A model generated the notes under the pieces. It ran no database searches, was not told the origin of the DNA, and was given only the letters and a program-made list of their open reading frames with translations. Source: Bryobacterales bacterium (GTDB lineage: Bacteria; Acidobacteriota; Terriglobia; Bryobacterales; UBA6623). Taken from it: a stretch of DNA of 50,846 bases. Location: contig JAPPLB010000145.1 in NCBI GenBank assembly GCA_028819575.1, positions 1 to 50,846 of the forward strand. The letters are read 5' to 3'. The position numbers and the translations under genes were made by a program. Of the stretch, positions 1 to 7,952 are shown one piece after another (the stretch's first letter is position 1; each line of letters opens with the position of its first letter).

Positions 1-49
1 CTGGCGGTCGTATGGCGTGCTTCGACCGTCGGGTGGTGAGAAATGCAGG
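1..49 (+). mobile_element. Right end of a MITE-like element, cut by the window edge
   Basis: These 49 bases match the reverse complement of 49112-49160 almost perfectly (about two mismatches) and share their last ~33 bases with 43876-43908. They end in GGTGGTGAGAAATGCAGG, the right terminal inverted repeat of the family described at 43652-43908. The left part of this copy lies outside the window. There is no coding capacity. Seen directly by comparing the sequences; the mobile nature is inferred from the dispersed copies and inverted ends. Confidence 0.75.
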
Positions 50-373
50 CTAGCCTTTCCGCGCAGAGGACGGGCAGCGCTGCCCGGCGCCCCGAGCCTA
101 TTCGATAACTTTTTCGCGTACGCTCGTTCCCCGGATCGCGTGATGCCGCCTCCGACTGTTTGGCATCAATCAGCTTCTCGCGCCGTTGCAGACAGCCGCA
201 AGTGGAACGATTCCCATTCAACACCTGACAACCCATATAGCAGCAATAAAGATCGAGGTATGTCGGCAATGCGGGCGGACAACCGGACGGCGGCAGAAGA
301 CTTCCTATTGCCGGTAGGCCTGTTGGCAGACCGGCTACGGGTTTTGGGATGGCGGACCCGCAGAAAGGCCTCC
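50..373. other. Intergenic stretch without recognisable features
   Basis: This is the space between the element end and the stop of the first minus-strand gene. Open frames crossing it on both strands have no recognisable protein character and run into or over the neighbouring gene. I see no RNA gene and no clear terminator here. Confidence 0.4.
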
Positions 374-1060
374 CTAAGCCTGGTGGTTGCGGGCGTTATC
401 GAGGAGGCGGCGGGCGCGGGAGGGGTTGTAAACGCCGCAGGGGCAGAAGCGAGCCAGGGTGGCAACGGCCTGGTCCGGAGTGCGGCGGCCTTCGCGGACC
501 ATGTCGAGCATCTTGCGAGCCATGTTGAAGGACACCATGCCGTGGCCGCACATCGTGGATAACTCCAGGATCTGGCTGTTGGGCAAATGGTCGTGAGGAT
601 CGGCGAAGCCCAGCGAGTACTCGACGCTGTGACGGTTCAATCCACAGGACCGGCCCAGATTCTTCGCGCCGTCGACGGAAGTGCTGACATTGACTGAGAG
701 GCCGAGGTCCGCATGAACCAGGTCATTGAGGCAGGCTTCGGCTTTCTCGCGGCTGTCGAACACGGCAGCCACCGTGCCGGACTTGCTGAGCGCATCGATC
801 ACGCTCTCATAGTCGGCATCGAGCGCGCGGTTCCAGTGAACCGTGGGCTTCAGGCTCTTCGACGGCTTGTAGCTGCCGATCTGCGAGTTGCCCAGGTTCG
901 CGGGCTTGTGCGATGAGCAGATGCGCAGAAAGGTCTTGAGCTTTTCAACGGCCCCTTCGTCGTTCTTCCCTTTGCAAGGGATCGCGAAGATGATGTAGTC
1001 GTCACGGAAACTCTCGGCATCACCGTACCGATGCAGCGTATTGGTCACTCGTTCCCTCAC
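374..1060 (-). CDS. Conserved-looking hypothetical protein with C-terminal Cys motifs
   Basis: 228 residues of unknown function. The protein is soluble, without signal peptide or membrane segment. Its C-terminal third has a Cys/His cluster (MCGHGM near residue 170) followed by FCPCGVYNP near residue 207, a spacing that could bind a metal or Fe-S centre. The start overlaps the end of the upstream ferredoxin-like gene by 41 bases on the same strand, so the two are almost certainly co-transcribed and perhaps translationally coupled. By context it is a partner or substrate subunit of that iron-sulfur protein. I do not recognise the family and assign no reaction. Confidence 0.75.
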   Translation of the reverse strand: MRERVTNTLHRYGDAESFRDDYIIFAIPCKGKNDEGAVEKLKTFLRICSSHKPANLGNSQIGSYKPSKSLKPTVHWNRALDADYESVIDALSKSGTVAAVFDSREKAEACLNDLVHADLGLSVNVSTSVDGAKNLGRSCGLNRHSVEYSLGFADPHDHLPNSQILELSTMCGHGMVSFNMARKMLDMVREGRRTPDQAVATLARFCPCGVYNPSRARRLLDNARNHQA

Positions 1061-1868
1061 TGGCCGCGGCGTTCGTCACGCGTCCGAGGCCCATGTTGGT
1101 CTTGGCCCGTTCACGGCTAAAGCCGAGCTCCTCGAGCAGCGGAGCCAATTGGTTGTCGTCGCCCTCCTCGTCGCAGCGCGTGGAAACGCCGACCGCGACC
1201 ACGGTGTCGATCTGCTTCGAAACTTCCGTCACCGTATCGAGCACCACGGGGACTTGGTCCATGCGCGTCTTGATCTCGACGATGGCCGACAGGATCTTCT
1301 CGTCGAGCAAGTCTTCCTTGAGGTCTCCGGTCGTCTTGTCGGTCATCAGATGGCTGATCGGGTTCTTCTGCTCGAACTGCACTCCGAGCTTGGCGAGCGC
1401 CCGGGTCATGGTCTGGATGTGATGAAAACGAACACCGACGCCGGGACGGCCGAACTCGATGACGTAGCCAACCTCACCGATACCAACGCGGTGCGCTACG
1501 TCGTTCGTCTTGACTTCTTCGGTGCCTCGGCCGTGGATGCCCGTGGATTTGTGCTCGACCAACGGATCACTGAATACACGGCGAGCGATGCGGGGCCACT
1601 CGAGGTCGTTCATGACGAACGCTGAGGTAGGGCAGACATCCGGCTCCGGCTCGAACCGAAATCGGAAAATCCTGGCCAGCTTGCGAATCCCGCGCACCAT
1701 CGTCGGATTCAGGTGCTCGCCGCTCATCCGGAAGCACGTTCCACATTCGACGCATTGGTCCTGATCGATCGTCGCACGATTGATTTCCGGATCCACGAAA
1801 ATCGCTCCCATGGGGCAGACCGGAATGCAGTTGGCGCAAGCTACACACTTTTGGGGATCGATCAGCAA
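1020..1868 (-). CDS. Ferredoxin-like iron-sulfur protein with a novel C-terminal domain
   Basis: 282 residues. The N-terminus has a classical [4Fe-4S] motif (CVACANCIPVCP, residues 8-19) and begins a second one (CVECGTC, about residues 39-45). The usual nearby fourth Cys-Pro of the second motif is missing; the next CP lies some 35 residues later (PDVCPTSAF), so the cluster site carries an insertion. The remaining ~190 residues are a soluble alpha/beta-looking domain containing VGYVIEFGRPGVGVRFHH, which I cannot assign. First gene of a two-gene unit with the Cys-rich protein downstream. An electron-transfer or Fe-S enzyme role is inferred from the cluster motif only. Confidence 0.8.
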   Translation of the reverse strand: MLIDPQKCVACANCIPVCPMGAIFVDPEINRATIDQDQCVECGTCFRMSGEHLNPTMVRGIRKLARIFRFRFEPEPDVCPTSAFVMNDLEWPRIARRVFSDPLVEHKSTGIHGRGTEEVKTNDVAHRVGIGEVGYVIEFGRPGVGVRFHHIQTMTRALAKLGVQFEQKNPISHLMTDKTTGDLKEDLLDEKILSAIVEIKTRMDQVPVVLDTVTEVSKQIDTVVAVGVSTRCDEEGDDNQLAPLLEELGFSRERAKTNMGLGRVTNAAASEGTSDQYAASVR

Positions 1869-2048
1869 AGCCCTGACTCCTCAGTACTTTGGGCTCAGTT
1901 TACCACGATGGCCGGAATCTCAAAGAACGGCGTGGCTGTTTACTCGCCAACGCGGGAAGCGTCATCGTCTCGCCTGCAACGCTTGGCAGGGCTGCCGGCG
2001 CGGAATATGCGAGCGGAAGCCTCCAGCCGGACACGCTGCCGATGCCAC

Positions 2049-2087
2049 CCTGCATGTATTACTACCTGACGGCCGGAGCACGCGATG
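2049..2087 (-). repeat. Diverged copy of the CCTGC-ended element
   Basis: An ungapped alignment of these 39 bases with 49112-49150 gives about 30 identities, including the CCTGCAT end, a shared GACGG block and GCAC/CGAT blocks. It therefore looks like an old copy of the same right terminus, in minus orientation. The rest of the 320-base gap between the ferredoxin start and the transporter stop (1869-2189) holds nothing else I can name; a loosely similar inverted end (GGTGATGTAAGCGCAG) at about 2112-2127 could be the other terminus of a shrunken copy. Confidence 0.5.
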
Positions 2088-2189
2088 TTCAGGCGTTGGG
2101 TGGTTTGTGGGTGATGTAAGCGCAGTCTCAGGGTAACGCGAGCGATTGTTTCGGCCCCCTGGCGAAGGGCTTCTTTCGTGACAGGCGCC

Positions 2190-3884
2190 TCACCAAAGGA
2201 CCCGCAGGCAAATCGTCCCCGCCGCTATGAGAAAACCACCGGCCCAGAGCGTGGGCCGCAGGTACCAAACCGGTCCGCCAGGGCCTGCGCTGAACGGGAA
2301 TTCCGGCCTGACACCGAGTTGATCTCTGGTAGACGCAAGCCAAGTCCCCTCGGCCGCAGCCAATCGCGGACCGGCGCCGACCCTGGTATCGCCCCCTCGA
2401 AACACCAACCCGCTCACCTCTTCCCGGGACGCCCAGCCGTACACCAGACTGAATACAACCATCGTGCCGCTGGTGAGCAAGATGCCCCACGGATAGGCCC
2501 ACCATGTATTGGTCCACCAAACCGGCAGCGGCCAATCGAGTCTGTCTCCGAGCAACGAACTCGCCCCGTATAGCATTCCCACGACGAGACCCGGCAAGCC
2601 GGAGCCACGATGTACTCGTGTGAGGGCGCCCATCACGGTCACGGTAAAAAGCGGAATCACAGCTACCGCGCTCAGCCGCAAATAGAACGCAATCATTCCC
2701 GATTGCACGAACGGAACATACCCGAATGACAAGGCGATGATCGCAGGCGTTGCCCAGCGCGATACTTGCAAATAGTGGGCATCATCGCCGTCGCGCACGA
2801 TGAAGCGCGCATAGATGTCACGTGTGAAGACCGCGGCGACCGACGAACCGATGGAATCGTAGGTAGAAACGCCACCGGCCAAGACACCACCAACCACTAC
2901 GCCGATCAGACCCGGCGCCAGGTAGTCCTGAACCAGCAGCGGAAAGACTCGATCGACCGCTTCAACCTCGGGATAGATCGCACGGCCGATAACCCCCAGC
3001 GTGATGTTGAACCACATCACGACGGCTGTTACCACACTGGCTGCGGAGGCGGCCATCTTCATGTCCCATTCCGAACGAGAGGCCAGCATGCGCATTGCTT
3101 GGGAATGGTTTACTACGCAGTATGCTGTGAGAATCGCGATCCAGCCGAAGATGACGAGCACAGGCGGCACTCCCGGTTCGCTCCGCCCACCGACGTGCAT
3201 CATGGACTCCGCAAGAGCGGGGTCGATGGCCTGGAATCGCTCTGCGAGGCCGCTCCAACCGCCGACGACATTCCATAAGGTCAACCACAAAACGAGTGAT
3301 GCGATGAACATCATCACCGACTGCAAGGCGTCCGTTATCGCTACGGACTTCAGGCCGCCGCTGGCCGTGTACACAGCCGCGGCCGTCGCAATCGCAACGA
3401 CCAGCCACCAGGTACTGTCACCCCATCCGGTCAGAATCGAAAACATCAGGTACAGCGAAAACGCGATGTTGCCAAGGACGTTCGTGCGGTTCTGAATCTG
3501 GATCAGAGCGCTCAGAATGTGTACGGATGGCCCGAAGCGATACTCGAGATATTCGGCGTTGGTGTACATGCCGCTGCGATAGAGCGGCAGGAAGACGCCA
3601 TACGAAACGATGAACCACCCGATGGGTAGGCCAAGCCACCAAGTGGTGAGGTTGGAGATACCGAACGTGTAGGCGCCACCCACGACTGCGACATAATCAC
3701 CGCTATCGACGGCGGTGGCGAACATCGAAAGCCCGACAATCCACCAAGGCAGCCCACGCGCCGCCAGAAACCAATCCGAAGCGGTCTTGGTGCCGCGAGA
3801 GATGACGAGCCCGTAACCGACGATGGCCCCGTTCATCACCACAACAATCAGCCAATCAAGATCTGTCATCTGGGGAGTGAACAA
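2190..3884 (-). CDS. Sodium:solute symporter family transporter
   Basis: 564 residues with about 13 hydrophobic helices, matching the SSS (SLC5) fold. The N-terminus has the family's short first helix, then SDWFLAARGLPWW and GLSMFATAVDSGDYV, close to the usual [D-x-F-LAGR-x-L-x-W] and [S-x-x-A-T-x-x-S] segments. GVLAGGVSTYDSIGSSVAAVFTRDIY is the typical helix-8 region, where Ser/Thr residues help bind sodium. It acts in the inner membrane and would import an organic solute with Na+; the substrate is unknown. The next gene upstream is a phytanoyl-CoA dioxygenase-like enzyme on the same strand, 80 bases away, so a small catabolic unit is plausible. Confidence 0.9.
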   Translation of the reverse strand: MFTPQMTDLDWLIVVVMNGAIVGYGLVISRGTKTASDWFLAARGLPWWIVGLSMFATAVDSGDYVAVVGGAYTFGISNLTTWWLGLPIGWFIVSYGVFLPLYRSGMYTNAEYLEYRFGPSVHILSALIQIQNRTNVLGNIAFSLYLMFSILTGWGDSTWWLVVAIATAAAVYTASGGLKSVAITDALQSVMMFIASLVLWLTLWNVVGGWSGLAERFQAIDPALAESMMHVGGRSEPGVPPVLVIFGWIAILTAYCVVNHSQAMRMLASRSEWDMKMAASAASVVTAVVMWFNITLGVIGRAIYPEVEAVDRVFPLLVQDYLAPGLIGVVVGGVLAGGVSTYDSIGSSVAAVFTRDIYARFIVRDGDDAHYLQVSRWATPAIIALSFGYVPFVQSGMIAFYLRLSAVAVIPLFTVTVMGALTRVHRGSGLPGLVVGMLYGASSLLGDRLDWPLPVWWTNTWWAYPWGILLTSGTMVVFSLVYGWASREEVSGLVFRGGDTRVGAGPRLAAAEGTWLASTRDQLGVRPEFPFSAGPGGPVWYLRPTLWAGGFLIAAGTICLRVLW

Positions 3885-3964
3885 TCAGGAAGCGGTTTGC
3901 TGGAGGCTGAGCCCGGCGCCGGTCAGCCCTTTATCGAACTGAAGCACTACCGAAAAAGGTGCGG

Positions 3965-4831
3965 TTACCGACTTACTCCCGTCGCGGCCTTTGTTCTGGT
4001 CAACTCTTCTAGATGCCGACGAGCCGCTGTCAGATGATGCTCAACAATCGCGTCCAACGGTCCGACTTCGGGACGGGTATCGATCAGGTCGTAATGACCA
4101 TGGTCATCTCGCCCTCGAACCAGCACTGCCGGCTGACGATGCGCGATCTGCACTTGCTCCACGGAAGGTCGGATGTAGCGTGGTGCGAATCCAATCCGCT
4201 TGCCGTCTGAATGATTCGCGTTCGAGCCATGGATGATGTTGACGTGGTGCAGTGACATCTCCCCTGGATTGAGCACGAGATCTGTGACATCCTCTTCTTT
4301 CACTTCGACCTGAATCTCCTGACCTCGGCTCAACAAGTTATCCTCGGCCCAGGTTTCCTTGTGCGGATGTACCGGCTCTTTGTGCGAACCGGGCACGACG
4401 CGCATGCAACCGTTCTTGGGAGTGCTCTCTGTCAGCGCAACCCAGGACGTCGTGACATCCATCGAGTTCAAGCCCCAATAGGTTCCGTCCTGATGAAACG
4501 AAATAAATCCCGGATCGTGCGGCTGCTTGGGGAAGATCGAAGATGCCCAGCAAACGATGTCAGGCCCAAGGATGTCTTCCACGGCATCAAGGACTCGTGG
4601 GTGATGAATCAGGTCCCAAGACCAGGGAAGGTGCATATGTGTGAGCGAAAGGTCTGTCGCTTTCGGCCTGCCGCCGAGAGCCGCTTCCAACTCTTCGTAT
4701 GAGGAGCGATAATGCCGCACTTCGTTTTCGGAAAGAACCGGTATCGGTGAAAGGTAACCTTCTTCCCGATACCTCTCAACTTGTTCCTGCGTTAAGACTT
4801 TCGGCACGTTTCCATCCCTCAGGAAAGACAT
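3965..4831 (-). CDS. Phytanoyl-CoA dioxygenase (PhyH) family oxygenase
   Basis: About 288 residues, a Fe(II)/2-oxoglutarate-dependent oxygenase of the PhyH family. The iron facial triad is visible as H113-Q-D115 (FISFHQDGTYW) with the distal histidine at H201 (IIHGSNAN). The following KRIGFAPRY carries the arginine expected to hold 2-oxoglutarate. The frame stays open to 4906, but the N-terminal extension has no family character, so I start at ATG 4831; a GTG at 4807, nine bases after GAGG, is also possible. No signal peptide. The substrate is unknown. Neighbours are an SSS transporter downstream and a decayed enolase-superfamily gene upstream, which hints at catabolism of a small hydroxy acid or sugar acid. 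Confidence 0.88.
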   Translation of the reverse strand: MSFLRDGNVPKVLTQEQVERYREEGYLSPIPVLSENEVRHYRSSYEELEAALGGRPKATDLSLTHMHLPWSWDLIHHPRVLDAVEDILGPDIVCWASSIFPKQPHDPGFISFHQDGTYWGLNSMDVTTSWVALTESTPKNGCMRVVPGSHKEPVHPHKETWAEDNLLSRGQEIQVEVKEEDVTDLVLNPGEMSLHHVNIIHGSNANHSDGKRIGFAPRYIRPSVEQVQIAHRQPAVLVRGRDDHGHYDLIDTRPEVGPLDAIVEHHLTAARRHLEELTRTKAATGVSR

Positions 4832-5165
4832 CTGCCGACCAAGCCGTGGCGAAGCGGCTCGACCTGTCCCACCGTAAGCATGATGGACCGAGTCGTCTCG
4901 ATCCATTCGTAATCTCTGGGGATTCCGCTCTTGACCACCGCCATCCCCGACTCTACAGGCGTTGGGCGCGAATCCGCCAACAGCTTATCGGCGCAGGCTC
5001 GAGAGTGATAGAAAGCGCGCCCGTAACGCAATTTCACTCCACACGACCACCTGGTGGTAGCCGATAGACCGTTTGACCGAGCACTTGCCCGCTATCGTCC
5101 CAGAGCGCCCGATCGATTTCCGAGACTACCGAACCCATGATCGGCCCTGCACCGTAGAACGGCAT
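4819..5165 (-). pseudogene. Frameshifted remnant of a mandelate racemase/muconate lactonizing-type gene
   Basis: Two minus-strand frames join at about 5035. The upstream piece (5165-5034) reads FYGAGPIMGSVVSEID then RALWDDSGQVLGQTVYRL, the hallmark linker of the enolase superfamily (ID-x-ALWD-x-x-GK-x-LG-x-PVY-x-LLGG). The downstream piece (5037-4819) continues with KLRYGRAFYHS and ESGMAVVKSGIPRDYEW, like the start of the barrel domain where a lysine follows G-x-x-A. The catalytic C-terminal barrel is absent, being replaced by the start of the oxygenase gene. Family assignment is from recalled motifs, not a search. A degraded gene in the same direction as the dioxygenase and transporter suggests a former catabolic operon. 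Confidence 0.6.
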
Positions 5166-5243
5166 TCATGTACTTGTCGCCGTGTTCTCAAGTACATAAA
5201 CGCTAAGTTCGTCTTGCAGCTCGATCGCTGTAGATGGTACCAT
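5166..5243 (-). CDS. Very short ORF resembling an antitoxin N-terminus
   Basis: 25 codons from ATG 5243 to a TGA that directly abuts the ATG of the racemase remnant. The peptide (STAIELQDELSVYVLEN) resembles the beta-strand plus helix start of ParD/RelB-type ribbon-helix-helix antitoxins, then stops. It is probably a broken fragment rather than a working gene. The 120 bases between it and the plus-strand OmpA gene have no other feature that I can support. Confidence 0.25.
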   Translation of the reverse strand: MVPSTAIELQDELSVYVLENTATST

Positions 5244-5365
5244 CGACAGCCCCGCTTGATCAATTTTTACCCTCTCCGGATGCTTTTTTCTCGGTGTGGT
5301 TCTTGTCTTGAGGTGTGGGAGATTACAAGCCAATGCAAGGCAAACGACAGAGGCTGTCCCTACTT

Positions 5366-7606
5366 ATGAAGCCTTCTCTGGTCTGGACAGTTTGTTCCGA
5401 GGCAGCAGTATTGCGGAAGCGGCTGCTGCTGTCTTGTGGCGCAGCTTGGCTTTCAACAGCGGTGCTATTCGGTCAAGGACTCAACACGACTCACAAGAAG
5501 GGCAACTGGGAGGAGATCGAATTTGCCTTTAACAGCGCGGTCTTGACCGACGGCTATCCCAGCTTGCTGCGCTTGGCGGAGCTGCTGAATCAGCAGCCCG
5601 ACTATCGGGTCAAGCTTGCGGGTCACGCGGACCATATCGACTCCGAGAGCTACAACATGGCGCTAAGCCGAAAGCGCGCAGAGAGTGTCCGCGATTTCCT
5701 GATGAAGCACGGCGCGCGGAAGAACCAGATAATCATCGAACCTTACGGGGAGCAAAAGCCCATCGCCGACAACAGCCTGAACGAAGGACGTTGGATGAAT
5801 CGTCGTGTCGAGATCACTGTCACCGATGCGCAAGGCAACATCATCAGCGATGGCGGCGTGGGAAATGCCATCACCTCGATCGATGATCAAATCGCAGCGC
5901 AAGAGGAGTGCTGCGAGAAGACCTCCAATGAACTGAAGAAGCTTGACACCATTCTGGCGGCCTTGGAGGACCTCAAAGACGAGAACCAGGGCCTCAAGGA
6001 CGAAGTCGACAAGCTCAAGCAGGCACAGAGCAGTTTGAAAGAAGAGATGGCCGCGGCGCCCAAACCCGCCACCGAGACTCAGCTACGCAAGGTCATTCGC
6101 GAAGAATCCCCCAAGCCGTCCAAAAAGTTCGCACGATATAACTTGTTAGCGGGACCGGACACTTACAAGGGCAACCTCTCTGTAAGTGGATCAGGTCAGG
6201 TTTTCCTGCCCTTCGCCAAGAATCACGCCGTTCAGGCCCAAGGCGAGTACATGCACAACTTCCAACGGGACGAAGGCCAGGTCGACATCGGCATCGTGAA
6301 CCGTTTCGGTCCCATGCAAGCGGGCGTGTTTTCGAGCTTCAAGTACGTGAAGTTCAGTGACCTCCCTAATTCCGGCGCACTCGGACAGGCCGCTGGCACG
6401 CTCGACTACATTTTCCAGAACGGCAGGATTGGCGTATTCGGCGCCAAAGGCTTTATGGACGGAGCGATCCTCAACACCCGCTTGCTGCCACCCAACCGCA
6501 TCGAGGAGACCTACCTGAGCATCGTTGATCAAGTTGGCTTCAGCACAGCTGTAGCCGCTTGGGGGGACAGCTGGTTCGAGGGCCACTTTGGAGCCCAGTT
6601 CAGAAAATTCGACAATAACAAGCCCGGCGGCCGTATTCGCTACATCCATCCAATCACCAACCGGATCGCCTTTACCGTCGCCGGCGGTATTAACGAGACT
6701 TTGATTTCGGACCGTAACACGGGCACTTTCACAGTTGGACTCGAGTTCGGTAAGTGGTTAAGCCCGAAGAACTACGGTGACACGGAAGGGCCCGTTCCCG
6801 TGGATGTTCCGCGAGTTCGCTACGAGGTGCTGACACGAACCGTCCGCACCGGCAACGATTCCCCGGTAGCCGATGCCGGCCCCGACCAGATCGGAGTCGA
6901 CGGAGGCACGATTGTGCTGGACGGATCACGCTCGTACGACCCGGACGACGATCCAATCACTTTCGAGTGGGAGCAGGTAGGCGGGCCGGACGGCACCCTC
7001 TCCTCACTCAATACCGCCCAGACCAGCTTCACCGCGGAAGAGGGCCAGACCTATCAATTCCGCCTGACCGTCAGGGACGACCACAACGGTGTCGGGACTG
7101 ACCGCGTCATGGTGAGCACGCTTGACCGGCAGATCACCATTCTGCGCTTCTCGGCTGAACCGCCGCAGATCAAGTCCGGTGAGTCAACGACCTTGCTTTG
7201 GGAGGTCCGCAACGCGACAAACGTGGAGATTTCCGAGGTCGGCGAGGTCAATCCGGAGGGTGGCAGCACCACAGTAAACCCGACCGAGACCACTACATAT
7301 ACTCTTACGGCGAGCAATCCGAAGCGGACGATCAGCCAAACCGTCACGGTCACAGTGCAGGACCCGCCGATTATCATTCAATTCTCCGCCACACCCCCAT
7401 CGATCCGGCGTGGCAACCAGAGCATGTTGAGCTGGGATATCCGCAATGCGACTGACGTCACGATCTCCGGCATCGGGGCCGTGAGTCCGCAGGGCTCGCA
7501 AATGGTGTCGCCAGATCAGACCACCGAGTACACGATCACCGCGCGCAACTACGTGGGCGAGGCTTCAGCCACCGCCACGGTGAGGGTATGGGACTCGCCT
7601 TTTTAG
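5366..7606 (+). CDS. Outer-membrane protein: OmpA domain, coiled coil, barrel-like region, PKD and two Ig-like domains
   Basis: About 746 residues from ATG 5366, chosen because it leaves a signal peptide (basic start, hydrophobic stretch ending near LFGQ); an upstream in-frame ATG at 5315 would bury it. Order: OmpA C-terminal peptidoglycan-binding domain (about 50-150, with GHADHIDSESYN and NRRVEI), heptad coiled coil (about 175-230), a beta-rich ~220-residue region resembling a membrane barrel, a PKD domain (about 500-590, ADAGPDQ and DGSRSYDPDDDPITFEWEQ), then two homologous Ig-like repeats (each with PP-x-I-x-x-G, W-x-x-RNAT and TT-x-YT). It probably anchors the envelope to peptidoglycan and shows the Ig/PKD domains. 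The peptidoglycan domain being N-terminal reverses the usual OmpA order. Confidence 0.85.
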   Translation: MKPSLVWTVCSEAAVLRKRLLLSCGAAWLSTAVLFGQGLNTTHKKGNWEEIEFAFNSAVLTDGYPSLLRLAELLNQQPDYRVKLAGHADHIDSESYNMALSRKRAESVRDFLMKHGARKNQIIIEPYGEQKPIADNSLNEGRWMNRRVEITVTDAQGNIISDGGVGNAITSIDDQIAAQEECCEKTSNELKKLDTILAALEDLKDENQGLKDEVDKLKQAQSSLKEEMAAAPKPATETQLRKVIREESPKPSKKFARYNLLAGPDTYKGNLSVSGSGQVFLPFAKNHAVQAQGEYMHNFQRDEGQVDIGIVNRFGPMQAGVFSSFKYVKFSDLPNSGALGQAAGTLDYIFQNGRIGVFGAKGFMDGAILNTRLLPPNRIEETYLSIVDQVGFSTAVAAWGDSWFEGHFGAQFRKFDNNKPGGRIRYIHPITNRIAFTVAGGINETLISDRNTGTFTVGLEFGKWLSPKNYGDTEGPVPVDVPRVRYEVLTRTVRTGNDSPVADAGPDQIGVDGGTIVLDGSRSYDPDDDPITFEWEQVGGPDGTLSSLNTAQTSFTAEEGQTYQFRLTVRDDHNGVGTDRVMVSTLDRQITILRFSAEPPQIKSGESTTLLWEVRNATNVEISEVGEVNPEGGSTTVNPTETTTYTLTASNPKRTISQTVTVTVQDPPIIIQFSATPPSIRRGNQSMLSWDIRNATDVTISGIGAVSPQGSQMVSPDQTTEYTITARNYVGEASATATVRVWDSPF

Positions 7607-7952
7607 AACCACAAGCACGTCACTTGTTCACTTTCAGCTTTGGGCATGGGAGCATATATCCAATCAGGAGTGTCAAAGAGACGGCTTGATTCCCATTCCT
7701 GAAGCCTTCTCCGATCCGGATTTCTCAGCGAGCGCTCTCCGCGAAGCTTCGCTTCAGGCGATACGCCACTTCATCCATCCCGATCAGGGGATCGCGTTTG
7801 TTTTGATCAGTAAAGCGAATGTTGATCTGGCCTTCATGGCGCGTGCGCCTGATGGCGTTGTGCAACTCTCAGGGCGCTAACCCGACAATCGGCTTCACGA
7901 AAACCGCAGAATGGACACTACACTTAATGGGTCTGGAACCGTGGACCTTGTC
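7607..7952. other. Intergenic region; possible 46-codon minus ORF
   Basis: No gene is firmly supported here. On the minus strand a TTG-initiated frame, 7865-7725, encodes a 46-residue peptide with NIRFTDQNKRDPLIGMDEVA and YRLKRSF. It looks more protein-like than chance, but has no recognisable family and is preceded by an in-frame stop, so it may be a gene remnant. On the plus strand a 64-codon ATG frame (7686-7880) covers the same bases and looks like its shadow. Confidence 0.3.

Noticed and set aside
17-562. 181-codon plus-strand open frame at the window start
   Set aside because: Begins within the element end and overlaps the Cys-rich gene antisense; no protein-like features.
1041-1625. 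194-codon plus-strand open frame
   Set aside because: Antisense to the ferredoxin-like gene, whose CxxCxxCxxxCP motif identifies the real strand.
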